Assembly (NCBI RefSeq): GCF_013359595.1
Contig: NZ_JABFMP010000040.1
Coordinates: 1 to 49,947 of the forward strand
Direction: 5' to 3'
From: Pseudomonas sp. C1C7
GTDB taxonomy: Bacteria > Pseudomonadota > Gammaproteobacteria > Pseudomonadales > Pseudomonadaceae
DNA length: 49,947 bases
Of the stretch, positions 32,635-40,664 are shown piece after piece (the first letter of the stretch is position 1; every line of letters begins with the position of its first letter). A model generated the notes under the pieces. It had not been told where the DNA came from. It saw only the letters and a list, made by a program, of their open reading frames with translations, and did not search any database. The position numbers and the translations under genes were made by a program.

Positions 32635-33105
32635 TCAGCCGATGCTGATGGCCGGCAGTTCAGTCAGGGTCACCGACTGCTGCTTGCGCGGCGCCAGGAT
32701 TTCAGCCTCGCCAGCCACCACCAATTCATCACGCTGGTTGTAGACATTGGTGGCGATGCGCACGCGGAATTTCGGCAGCTTTTCCAGAATCTCCAGGCGC
32801 ACGGTCAGGGTGTCGCCGATCTTCACCGGCTTCTGGAAGCTCATCTGCTGGCCGATGTAGATGGTGCCCGGCCCAGGCAATTGGCAGGCGACCGCGGCGC
32901 TGATCAGCGCACCGCTGAACATGCCGTGGGCGATACGCTCCTTGAACATGGTGCCGGCGGCGTATTCGGCGTCCAGGTGCACCGGGTTGTGGTCACCCGA
33001 CATCGCGGCGAACAGCTGGATATCGCGCTCTTCGACAGTCTTGCTGAAGCTGGCGGTCTGGCCGACTTCAAGGGCTTCGTAGGGGGTGTTGGTAACCTGG
33101 GTCAT
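32635..33105 (-). CDS. phaJ: (R)-specific enoyl-CoA hydratase, MaoC family (PhaJ-like)
   Basis: A 156-residue hot-dog-fold enzyme that hydrates enoyl-CoA to (R)-3-hydroxyacyl-CoA, linking beta-oxidation to polyhydroxyalkanoate precursors. The hydratase-2 motif holds the catalytic pair D38 and H43 (SGDHNPVHLD), followed by AHGMFSGALISAA. The length suits the PhaJ type. The neighbourhood (alpha/beta hydrolase, then fadD2 and fadD1) is the same as around phaJ4 in P. aeruginosa and P. putida as I recall it, so PhaJ4 is the probable ortholog. The start at 33105 is MTQVTNTPYEAL. Confidence 0.9.
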   Translation of the reverse strand: MTQVTNTPYEALEVGQTASFSKTVEERDIQLFAAMSGDHNPVHLDAEYAAGTMFKERIAHGMFSGALISAAVACQLPGPGTIYIGQQMSFQKPVKIGDTLTVRLEILEKLPKFRVRIATNVYNQRDELVVAGEAEILAPRKQQSVTLTELPAISIG

Positions 33106-33145
33106 TTGTCTGAATTCCTGTGACGAATAAAAGAATGCGCAAAAA

Positions 33146-34090
33146 CTATTCGGTTCGGTGTGGCCGGGGCGTGTTCAGGGTCTGGTCGATCCAGTCCAGC
33201 ACATCGGCGGTCACTTCATCGCGGTTGGTCTCGTTGAACAGTTCGTGCCGGGCCTGCGGATAAACGGTCAGGTGCAGGTGCTGGCTGCCAGCCTCGCGCA
33301 ATGCGCCGGCCAGATCTTTCAGACGCTTGCCTTCGCTCACCGGATCACATTCGCCACCAATCACTAATAGCGGCAGGCCCGGGTCGATCTGGGCGAGATT
33401 GGACGTTTTACTGATTTGCTGCAACCCGCCGAGCAGGTCGATCCACAGCTGATTGGTGCAGCGAAAGCCGCAGAGCGGGTCGTTGGCGTACAGGTCGACT
33501 TCCGTCGGGTCGCGGCTAAGCCAGTCGAAGGGCGTGCGCGCCGGCTTGAATTGCTTGTTGAACGAACCGAACGAGAGCCATTCGATCAGCGCGCTGCGCC
33601 CCTTGGGGCCCTGGCGCAGGCGTTCGAATCGGGCGATCTGGCGCGCCGCGCGATAAAGCGCCACGGGCTGGAAGTTCGAGCCGCTGAGCACCGCGCCGTG
33701 CAGGCTGGCGCTGTGATGCAGCAGATAGGCCTGGGCGATGTAGCTGCCCATGCTGTGCCCGAGCAACACGATCGGCACGCCGGGATGCTGCTGGCCGATG
33801 TGCTGGTTGAGGCAGGCCAGGTCGCCGACCACCTTGGACCAGCCGTCCTGATCGGCAAAATGGCCGAGGGTCCCGTTTTCGGCAGTTTTGCCATGTCCGC
33901 GCAGATCCGGGGCGTACACGCCGTAGCCTTCGTCGCAGAATTCCTGCGCCAGACGCCCATAACGACCGCTGTGTTCCGCCATGCCGTGGGCCACCAGAAT
34001 CACGGCCCTCGGGTTGCCCGCGGGCAGCCACTGATTGACGAAAAGGCGGTTGCGGTCACTGGTGGTCAGCCAGAACGTGTCGTGGATCAT
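33146..34090 (-). CDS. Alpha/beta hydrolase, monoacylglycerol lipase/lysophospholipase-like
   Basis: A 314-residue serine hydrolase of the Hydrolase_4 (lysophospholipase) type. The nucleophile is in LLGHSMGSYIAQ (about S113), the oxyanion region is VAHGMAEHSGRYGRLA, the acid is in GGECDPVSEG and the base histidine in ARHELFNE. It probably releases fatty acids from lyso- or monoacylglycerides, feeding the adjacent acyl-CoA synthetases; this follows from the gene context and is not proved. The ATG at 34090 has AAGGA 6 nt upstream and is better than the long frame reaching 34240. Confidence 0.9.
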   Translation of the reverse strand: MIHDTFWLTTSDRNRLFVNQWLPAGNPRAVILVAHGMAEHSGRYGRLAQEFCDEGYGVYAPDLRGHGKTAENGTLGHFADQDGWSKVVGDLACLNQHIGQQHPGVPIVLLGHSMGSYIAQAYLLHHSASLHGAVLSGSNFQPVALYRAARQIARFERLRQGPKGRSALIEWLSFGSFNKQFKPARTPFDWLSRDPTEVDLYANDPLCGFRCTNQLWIDLLGGLQQISKTSNLAQIDPGLPLLVIGGECDPVSEGKRLKDLAGALREAGSQHLHLTVYPQARHELFNETNRDEVTADVLDWIDQTLNTPRPHRTE

Positions 34091-34336
34091 CGCGGTTCCT
34101 TTGCTTAGGTTCACATCCCCCTGTAGGAGGGTGGAGTCGTTATAGACCATCCTCCACCAAAGTGTCTGATCAGGCCACGCCGGGGCGGCAAGATTCACGC
34201 GATCTATGACACCCGTGCGCATATTTGCCTGATTCGCCATTACTGCTAGTGTCCGTGAAGCTCCGTTTTTCTGCGTTTCAAGAATGAAAGAGAAATGACA
34301 GAGAAGCGGCCCCAGATCGGCTCAGGTAAAGAGGAC

Positions 34337-34344
34337 AAGAACAA
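34337..34344 (+). promoter_or_regulatory. Hfq/Crc A-rich motif at the fadD2 start
   Basis: AAGAACAA overlaps the first base of the start codon. Confidence 0.45.
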
Positions 34345-36032
34345 TGCAACCTGATTTCTGGAATGATAAACGCCCGGCCGGCGTGCCACTGGACATTGAT
34401 GTCGCTGAGTACAAGTCGGTCATCGAGGTGTTCGAGCGTTCCTGCAAGAAGTTTGCTGATCGCCCGGCGTTCAGCAACATGGGTGTGACCCTGACCTACG
34501 CCCAGCTGGAGCGCTACAGCGCGGCCTTCGCCGGTTACCTGCAAGCGCGCACCGATCTGAAACCGGGGGATCGCATTGCCGTGCAGATGCCCAACGTCCT
34601 GCAATACCCGGTTGCCGTGTTCGGCGCCCTGCGCGCCGGGCTGATCGTGGTCAACACCAACCCGCTGTACACCGCGCGGGAAATGCGTCACCAGTTCAAG
34701 GATTCCGGCGCCCGGGCGTTGGTGTACCTGAACATGTTCGGGCAAAAAGTCCAGGAAGTGCTGGGCGATACCGACGTCAAGTACCTGATCGAAGCCCGGA
34801 TGGGCGACCTGATGCCGAGCGCCAAGGGCTGGCTGGTCAACACCCTGGTGAGCAAGGTCAAGAAAATGGTCCCGGCCTACAGCCTGCCCCAGGCCATCTC
34901 CTTCAAGAGCGCGTTGAATTCGGGCAAGGGCCAGCCGATCAAACCGCTCAATGCCGGCCTCAGCGACATCGCGGTGCTGCAATACACCGGCGGCACCACC
35001 GGCCTTGCCAAGGGCGCGATGCTGACCCACGGCAATCTGGTGGCGAACATGCAGCAGGCGCGGGCCTGCCTCAGCCAGTCCGCCAGCGACGGTCAGCCGC
35101 TGCTGCGCGAAGGCCAGGAGATCATGATCGCGCCGCTGCCGCTGTATCACATCTATGCCTTCACCGCGAATTGCATGTGCATGATGGTGACCGGCAACCA
35201 CAACGTGCTGATCACCAATCCACGGGACATCGGCGGCTTCATCAAGGAGCTGAAGAAGTGGCGGTTCTCGTCGCTGCTGGGGCTGAACACGCTGTTCGTC
35301 GCGCTGATGGATCACCCGGAATTCAAGACTCTGGATTTCTCCGGCCTCAAGCTCACCAACTCAGGCGGCACCGCGCTGGTCAAGGCCACCGCCGAGCGCT
35401 GGGAGCAGATCACCGGCTGCCGCATCACCGAAGGCTACGGCCTGACCGAAACCTCGCCGGTGGCCTGCACCAATCCGTATGGCGACCAGTCGCGCATCGG
35501 CACGGTCGGCCTGCCGGTGCCGGGCACCACGCTCAAGGTGATCAACGATGACGGCGTCGAGCAGCCCCTGGGCGAGCGCGGCGAGCTGTGCATCAAGGGC
35601 CCGCAGATCATGAAGGGCTACTGGCAGAAACCCGAGGCGACCAACGAAGTGCTGGATGCCGAGGGCTGGTTCAAGTCCGGCGACATTGCGGTGATCGATC
35701 CGGACGGCTTCGTGCGCATCGTCGACCGCAAGAAGGACATGATCATCGTCTCGGGTTTCAACGTGTACCCCAACGAAATCGAAGACGTGGTCATGGCCCA
35801 CCCGAAAGTCGCCAACTGCGCGGTCATCGGGGTGCCGGACGAGCGTTCCGGGGAGGCGGTGAAGCTGTTCGTGGTGGCGCGGGAGGCGGGGGTCAGCCTT
35901 GAAGAGCTCAAGGCCTACTGCAAGGAGAATTTCACCGCGTACAAAGTGCCCAAACACATTGTGTTGCGCGAGTCGTTGCCGATGACGCCGGTGGGCAAGA
36001 TTCTGCGGCGGGAGTTGCGGGATATCGCCTGA
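34344..36032 (+). CDS. fadD2: Long-chain acyl-CoA synthetase FadD2
   Basis: A 562-residue AMP-forming ligase that activates fatty acids to acyl-CoA at the inner membrane. The ATP/AMP motif is YTGGTTGLAKGAMLTH (about 214-229), the second is GYGLTETSPVAC, and the C-terminal lysine region is PVGKILRRELRD. The FadD motif GWFKSGDIAVIDPDGFVRIVDRKKD is intact. It is about as long as fadD1 downstream and clearly paralogous. Gene order (phaJ, hydrolase, fadD2, fadD1) supports the fadD2 name. Ribosome-binding site GAGG precedes ATG by 9 nt. A palindrome and about 250 nt separate it from fadD1, so the two may have separate promoters. Confidence 0.95.
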   Translation: MQPDFWNDKRPAGVPLDIDVAEYKSVIEVFERSCKKFADRPAFSNMGVTLTYAQLERYSAAFAGYLQARTDLKPGDRIAVQMPNVLQYPVAVFGALRAGLIVVNTNPLYTAREMRHQFKDSGARALVYLNMFGQKVQEVLGDTDVKYLIEARMGDLMPSAKGWLVNTLVSKVKKMVPAYSLPQAISFKSALNSGKGQPIKPLNAGLSDIAVLQYTGGTTGLAKGAMLTHGNLVANMQQARACLSQSASDGQPLLREGQEIMIAPLPLYHIYAFTANCMCMMVTGNHNVLITNPRDIGGFIKELKKWRFSSLLGLNTLFVALMDHPEFKTLDFSGLKLTNSGGTALVKATAERWEQITGCRITEGYGLTETSPVACTNPYGDQSRIGTVGLPVPGTTLKVINDDGVEQPLGERGELCIKGPQIMKGYWQKPEATNEVLDAEGWFKSGDIAVIDPDGFVRIVDRKKDMIIVSGFNVYPNEIEDVVMAHPKVANCAVIGVPDERSGEAVKLFVVAREAGVSLEELKAYCKENFTAYKVPKHIVLRESLPMTPVGKILRRELRDIA

Positions 36033-36042
36033 TCGGTGAACC

Positions 36043-36119
36043 CAAAAGATCGCAGCCTTCGGCAGCTCCTACAGGGGAACGCGTACTCTGCAGGAGCTGC
36101 CGCAGGCTGCGATCTTTTT
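36043..36119. repeat. Intergenic palindrome, GGCTGCGATC family
   Basis: CAAAAGATCGCAGCCTTCGG opens and GCCGCAGGCTGCGATCTTTTT closes it. The T-run gives it the look of a terminator for fadD2. Confidence 0.88.
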
Positions 36120-36374
36120 CTTTAAGCCCCAATTTACGAGGCTTTCAGAGGATAATGGAATTTTTGCTCTAAAATGACTGTTTGTAATTCTTGAGTCACA
36201 AATGTGACCATATAGGCCGCTTTTGGCTCTGTTCGACCCTTGGCAAAGCTGCTACTCTCGGCGCGCTTTGTGACTTCTCGGCCTGGAAAAAAGCCAGACT
36301 CACGTATAAACAAACACCAATAATAATCGCATCAAATGCGGTGCTGAATTCGCGTTGCTGAGGAGTGGGCTTCC
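36120..36374 (+). promoter_or_regulatory. fadD1 upstream region with a 14-bp palindrome
   Basis: This AT-rich, gene-free stretch of about 255 nt holds the perfect palindrome GTCACAAATGTGAC (36195-36208). No PsrA-type (CAAAC-N2-4-GTTTG) box was found. The ribosome-binding site AGGAG precedes the fadD1 ATG. A dedicated fadD1 promoter is likely. Confidence 0.5.
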
Positions 36375-38075
36375 ATGAACGAAGACTTTTGGAAGGATAA
36401 GTACCCAGCTGGAATTGCTAGCGATATCAATCCAGATGAGTATCCGAATATTCAGGCAGTGTTGAAGCAATCCTGCCAACGCTTCGCCAACAAACCGGCG
36501 TTCAGCAACCTGGGCAAGACAATCACCTACGGTGAGCTGTACGAATTGTCCGGTGCCTTTGCCGCTTATCTGCAACAGCATACCGATTTGCAGCCGGGTG
36601 ATCGAATCGCCGTGCAGCTGCCCAACGTGTTGCAGTACCCGGTGGCCGTCTTCGGTGCGATCCGTGCCGGGCTGATCGTTGTCAACACCAACCCGCTGTA
36701 CACCGCACGGGAAATGGAGCACCAGTTCAACGACTCCGGCGCCAAGGCCCTGGTGTGCCTGGCCAACATGGCGCACCTGGCGGAAACCGTCGTGCCCAAG
36801 ACCGGCGTCAAGCACGTGATCGTCACCGAAGTGGCGGACCTGCTGCCACCGCTCAAGCGCCTGCTGATCAACAGCGTGATCAAGTACGTGAAGAAGATGG
36901 TGCCGGCTTATCACCTGCCCAAGGCCGTCAAGTTCAACGACGTGCTGAGCAAGGGCCAGGGTCAGCCGGTGACCGAGGCCAGCCCGGCCAGCAGCGATGT
37001 CGCCGTGCTGCAATACACCGGCGGCACCACGGGCGTAGCCAAGGGCGCGATGTTGACCCACCGCAACCTGGTGGCCAACATGCTGCAGTGCAAGGCGCTG
37101 ATGGGCTCCAACCTCAACGAAGGCTGCGAGATCCTGATCACGCCGCTGCCGCTGTACCACATCTACGCCTTCACCTTTCACTGCATGGCGATGATGCTGA
37201 TCGGCAACCACAACATCCTGATCAGCAACCCGCGCGACCTGCCGGCGATGGTCAAGGAACTGTCGAAGTGGAAGTTCAGCGGCTTCGTCGGCCTCAACAC
37301 CCTGTTCGTGGCCCTGTGCAACAACGAAGGTTTCCGCAAGCTGGACTTCTCGGCGCTCAAAGTCACGCTGTCCGGCGGCATGGCCCTGCAACTGGCCGCT
37401 GCCGAGCGCTGGAAAGCCGTGACCGGCTGTGGCATCTGCGAAGGCTACGGCATGACCGAAACCAGCCCCGTGGCCACCGTGAACCCCATCCAGATGACCC
37501 AGATCGGCACCATCGGCATTCCGGTACCTTCGACGTTGTGCAAAGTCATCAACGATGCCGGCGTCGAGCAGCCATTGGGCGAAATCGGCGAGCTGTGCGT
37601 GAAAGGCCCGCAGGTGATGAAGGGCTACTGGCAGCGCCAGGAAGCCACCGATGAAATCCTCGACAGCGAAGGCTGGTTGAAGACCGGTGACATCGCGCTG
37701 ATCCAGCCCGATGGCTACATGCGCATTGTCGATCGCAAGAAAGACATGATCCTGGTCTCCGGTTTCAACGTGTATCCCAACGAGCTGGAAGACGTGCTGG
37801 CGACCCTGCCCGGCGTGCTGCAATGCGCGGCCATCGGCGTGCCGGACGAGAAGTCGGGCGAGGCGATCAAGATTTTCATCGTCGCCAAGCCGGGCGTGAC
37901 CCTGACCAAGGAACAGGTGATGGAGCATATGCGCGCCAACGTCACCGCGTACAAGGTTCCACGGGCCGTGGAGTTCCGCGACGCGCTGCCGACTACCAAC
38001 GTCGGCAAGATCCTGCGACGTGAATTGCGTGATGAAGAGCTGAAGAAGATCAACGCGAAGAAAGCCACCGCGTAA
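36375..38075 (+). CDS. fadD1: Long-chain acyl-CoA synthetase FadD1
   Basis: A 566-residue AMP-forming long-chain fatty acyl-CoA ligase, the main FadD of pseudomonads, peripheral on the inner membrane. Motifs: YTGGTTGVAKGAMLTH (about 213-228), EGYGMTETSPVATVN, GWLKTGDIALIQPDGYMRIVDRKKD and NVGKILRRELRDEELKK. It is paralogous to the upstream gene over its full length. The tail is slightly longer and Lys/Ala rich. Ribosome-binding site AGGAG precedes the ATG by 9 nt. A strong terminator lies 7 nt after the stop. Confidence 0.96.
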   Translation: MNEDFWKDKYPAGIASDINPDEYPNIQAVLKQSCQRFANKPAFSNLGKTITYGELYELSGAFAAYLQQHTDLQPGDRIAVQLPNVLQYPVAVFGAIRAGLIVVNTNPLYTAREMEHQFNDSGAKALVCLANMAHLAETVVPKTGVKHVIVTEVADLLPPLKRLLINSVIKYVKKMVPAYHLPKAVKFNDVLSKGQGQPVTEASPASSDVAVLQYTGGTTGVAKGAMLTHRNLVANMLQCKALMGSNLNEGCEILITPLPLYHIYAFTFHCMAMMLIGNHNILISNPRDLPAMVKELSKWKFSGFVGLNTLFVALCNNEGFRKLDFSALKVTLSGGMALQLAAAERWKAVTGCGICEGYGMTETSPVATVNPIQMTQIGTIGIPVPSTLCKVINDAGVEQPLGEIGELCVKGPQVMKGYWQRQEATDEILDSEGWLKTGDIALIQPDGYMRIVDRKKDMILVSGFNVYPNELEDVLATLPGVLQCAAIGVPDEKSGEAIKIFIVAKPGVTLTKEQVMEHMRANVTAYKVPRAVEFRDALPTTNVGKILRRELRDEELKKINAKKATA

Positions 38076-38081
38076 AAGCAG

Positions 38082-38108
38082 AAAGCCCCGCAGATGCGGG
38101 GCTTTTTG
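38082..38108 (+). terminator. Rho-independent terminator of fadD1
   Basis: AAAGCCCCGC-AGAT-GCGGGGCTTT, a perfect 10-bp stem with a T-run. Confidence 0.95.
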
Positions 38109-38122
38109 TTGGGACAAGCTTT

Positions 38123-38150
38123 GTGGCGAGGGGGCAAGCCCCCTCGCCAC
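38123..38150. repeat. Palindrome GTGGCGAGGGGGC
   Basis: GTGGCGAGGGGGC-AA-GCCCCCTCGCCAC is a near-perfect 28-bp palindrome, a dispersed repeat type also found in half form at 25184. Confidence 0.85.
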
Positions 38151-38160
38151 AGGGATCAGG

Positions 38161-38538
38161 TTACTGGCGGAATTTAGCGAAATTGACGTTGGTCCCCGCC
38201 GGGCGCATGTCCTGCAGGAACGAGTCCTTGTCGGCACTCAGCTCCAGGCTCAAGGCCGCCTTGCGCTTGCCCTGGTTGCGCACCACCAGGCCTTCCATCT
38301 GCTCGCGCAGGAACACCGTCGGCACTTTCAGGTGCAGCAACTCGTCGGTCGCCGGGGTGTGCATCAGCAGGTGAATCCACTCGTACTGACCAATGGCCAG
38401 GCGCGATACCGGGATGTCGAACCAGAAGATGTTGCGGTTGCGGTTCAATTCGGTGAAATGGCAGTTGTTGACGCCCAGCACGGCACCGCCAAGTTCCTGG
38501 TTTCTGCGGGCAATGGCCTGCTTTTTATCGAGTTTCAT
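38161..38538 (-). CDS. Conserved hypothetical protein
   Basis: A 125-residue soluble protein with no recognised domain. It is Lys/Arg rich near the start (MKLDKKQAIARRNQELGG) and has a central aromatic segment (RNIFWFDIPVSRLAIGQYEWIHLLMH) and a basic C-terminus. There is no signal peptide or membrane segment. AGGA sits 6 nt before the ATG, and codon use matches neighbouring genes, so it is a real gene. It is convergent with fadD1. The alternating hydrophobic pattern in the middle suggests a small beta-rich fold, but no function can be given. Confidence 0.75.
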   Translation of the reverse strand: MKLDKKQAIARRNQELGGAVLGVNNCHFTELNRNRNIFWFDIPVSRLAIGQYEWIHLLMHTPATDELLHLKVPTVFLREQMEGLVVRNQGKRKAALSLELSADKDSFLQDMRPAGTNVNFAKFRQ

Positions 38539-38740
38539 AACATTCCTGCGGGGGTTGGATCTTCAGCGTCAAGGCGCCGATACGTGGCGCATTCTCGGGG
38601 GTTGCCGGGCAAACATAAAGCCCAACCTGCTTCGGGCGATGAAATGACGCACTGAAAATAAATGAAACTCCCCGCAAAAGCCCCCGGTCAACCTTGTGTA
38701 ACGACTTTCCTCCCACTGAGAGCTACGCAGGAGAATCATC

Positions 38741-38932
38741 ATGGGCAGCACCAGCGATAAAGTGAAAGGCATGGCCAATGAAGCCGTCGGCAACGTCAAG
38801 CAAGGCGTCGGCAAGGCCACCGACAATGACAAAATGCGCGCCGAAGGCGTGATGCAGGAAAAGAAAGGCGAAGCCCAGCAAGCCGTGGGCAAAGCCAAGG
38901 ATGCCCTTAAAAAAGGCATCGACAAAGCGTGA
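38741..38932 (+). CDS. CsbD-family stress protein
   Basis: A 63-residue highly charged helical protein of the CsbD family: KVKGMANEAVGNVKQGVGKAT followed by MRAEGVMQEKKGEAQQAVGKAKD, two similar amphipathic units. Family members accumulate on general stress in many bacteria; the molecular role is unknown. Ribosome-binding site CAGGAG precedes ATG, and a terminator follows. Confidence 0.92.
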   Translation: MGSTSDKVKGMANEAVGNVKQGVGKATDNDKMRAEGVMQEKKGEAQQAVGKAKDALKKGIDKA

Positions 38933-38957
38933 TTCGGGTTTTGCCGAAGTCCTGTAG

Positions 38958-38982
38958 CGGCCATCCACGGATGGCCGTTTTT
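38958..38982 (+). terminator. Terminator of the csbD-like gene
   Basis: CGGCCATCC-AC-GGATGGCCG with five T following. Confidence 0.85.
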
Positions 38983-39105
38983 GTGCGCGCCTGAACTTGC
39001 GCCATTAATTTGTTTCAAAGCCGCCAGTTAAGCTACTTTGATGAAAGAAAACGGCCCCTGAGTCGCCATGACTTCAACCCCTTTTTTCGGCGAACGGAGA
39101 CGCTA

Positions 39106-40068
39106 ATGATTTTCCCGGACATGCGAGGTCTGCCCCTGCACCGCGTGATGGTGCGCACCATCACCGAGTTCGTCGACGACGAGATGTCGACCTATGCCTC
39201 GGCGCTGGCCTATCAAATGCTGTTTTCGCTGTTTCCCTTCATCCTCTTCCTGATCGCCCTGATCGGTTTCCTGCACCTGCCGGACTTCTTCTCCTGGCTG
39301 CGCCTGCAAACGGAACTGGTGCTGCCGCCCCAGGCGCTGGAGCAGGTCAACCCGGTGATCGACCAGCTCCAGCAGTCCAAGGGTGGACTGTTGTCGGTCG
39401 GTATCGTGATTGCCCTGTGGACGGCCTCGGCCGGCGTGCGGCTGATGATGAGCGCGATGAACGCCGCCTACGATGTGGTCGAGGGCCGGCCGGCGTGGAA
39501 GCGCTTTCCGCTGTCGATCATCTACACCGTCGGCATCGCCGGGATGCTGCTGATCGCCGCGGCGCTGATGGTGCTCGGGCCTCAGGTGATGACCTGGATT
39601 GCCGAGCAGGTGGGTCTCGAATACTTCATCGTCACCTTGTGGTCGATTGCCCGCTGGCCGGTGATCGTGATCCTGCTGATGGTGGCCGTGGCGCTGATCT
39701 ATTACGTGATGCCCGACGTCAAACAGGAGTTTCGCTTCATCACGCCGGGTTCGGTGCTGGCGGTGGTGGTGTGGATCATCGCGTCCCTGGGCTTCGGGCT
39801 GTACGTCAAGGAGTTCGCCAACTACAACGCCATGTATGGCAGTATCGGCGCGATCATCGTGCTGTTGCTGTACTTCTACATTTCATCCGCGGTGCTGCTG
39901 CTTGGCGCCGAGATGAACGCGGTGATCGAGCACATGTCGCGCGAGGGCAAGGACCCTGGCGAGAAGGTCGCTGGTGAAAACGGACCCGGGCACGAAGAGA
40001 AACATCATGTTTCGGGACTCGGCCGCGATCACTCGGTGAAACCACCCACTGACGAAGTCATCAAATGA
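39106..40068 (+). CDS. YihY/BrkB-family membrane protein
   Basis: A 320-residue inner-membrane protein with about six membrane spans, including FSLFPFILFLIALIGFL, GLLSVGIVIALWTASAG, IIYTVGIAGMLLIAAALMVLG, WPVIVILLMVAVALIYYVMP, VLAVVVWIIASLGFGLYV and GAIIVLLLYFYISSAVLLLGAEMN, all family-typical. The C-terminal ~50 residues are hydrophilic and rich in His, Glu and Gly. The family was once called ribonuclease BN in error; its true function is unsettled. The ATG at 39106 with GGAG 6 nt upstream is better than the longer frame from 39010. It overlaps def by 4 nt (ATGA), so the pair is translationally coupled. Confidence 0.92.
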   Translation: MIFPDMRGLPLHRVMVRTITEFVDDEMSTYASALAYQMLFSLFPFILFLIALIGFLHLPDFFSWLRLQTELVLPPQALEQVNPVIDQLQQSKGGLLSVGIVIALWTASAGVRLMMSAMNAAYDVVEGRPAWKRFPLSIIYTVGIAGMLLIAAALMVLGPQVMTWIAEQVGLEYFIVTLWSIARWPVIVILLMVAVALIYYVMPDVKQEFRFITPGSVLAVVVWIIASLGFGLYVKEFANYNAMYGSIGAIIVLLLYFYISSAVLLLGAEMNAVIEHMSREGKDPGEKVAGENGPGHEEKHHVSGLGRDHSVKPPTDEVIK

Positions 40069-40604
40069 TCCGTGAAATCCTGAAAATGGGCGATGATCGC
40101 CTGCTGCGCATTGCCCCGCCGGTCCCGGCCGAGATGTTCGACAGCCCCGAACTGTGGCAACTGATCGACGACATGTTCCAGACCATGGAAAGCGTCGGTG
40201 GCGTTGGCCTGGCCGCGCCGCAGATCGGTGTCGACCTGCAACTGGTGATCTTCGGGTTCGAGCACAGCGAACGCTACCCGGACGCCGAAGCCGTGCCGCA
40301 GACGATCCTGATCAACCCGCTGATCACGCCGCTGAGCCCGCTGATGGAAGAGGGCTTCGAAGGTTGCCTGTCGGTGCCTGGCCTGCGCGGTGCGGTGAAT
40401 CGCTATCAGCAGATCCGCTACGAAGGCGTCGATCCCAAGGGCGAGCCCATTGTGCGGGTTGCCTCGGGGTTTCATGCGCGGGTGGTGCAGCACGAATGCG
40501 ATCACCTGATCGGCCGGTTGTACCCGTCGCGCATTACCGACTTCAGCAAGTTCGGGTTTACCGAGGTGATGTTTCCGGATCTTGATCCGAATGCTGACGA
40601 CTAA
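40065..40604 (+). CDS. def: Peptide deformylase
   Basis: A 179-residue cytoplasmic metalloenzyme that removes the N-formyl group from new proteins. All three motifs are intact: GVGLAAPQIG (about 46-55), EGCLSVPG with metal ligand C101, and QHECDHLIG with ligands H143 and H147 and catalytic E144. It is probably an additional deformylase, since the usual pseudomonad def is next to fmt, which is absent here. It is coupled to the upstream BrkB-like gene by an ATGA overlap, an arrangement unrelated to translation start genes. Confidence 0.96.
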   Translation: MIREILKMGDDRLLRIAPPVPAEMFDSPELWQLIDDMFQTMESVGGVGLAAPQIGVDLQLVIFGFEHSERYPDAEAVPQTILINPLITPLSPLMEEGFEGCLSVPGLRGAVNRYQQIRYEGVDPKGEPIVRVASGFHARVVQHECDHLIGRLYPSRITDFSKFGFTEVMFPDLDPNADD

Positions 40605-40625
40605 GGGCACCACAAAAACCAATGA

Positions 40626-40647
40626 GGGAGCGAGCAAGCCCGCTCCC
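40626..40647. repeat. Short palindrome, GCTTGC family fragment
   Basis: GGGAGCG and CGCTCCC flank AGCAAGCC; this is one half of the larger repeat type, between convergent def and the methyltransferase gene. Confidence 0.7.
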
Positions 40648-40664
40648 ACATTTGAACCGCGTCG

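Noticed and set aside
36300..38237. 645-codon frame opposite fadD1
   Set aside because: Shadow of fadD1; the same kind of frame is seen opposite fadD2, as expected for paralogs with the same codon bias.
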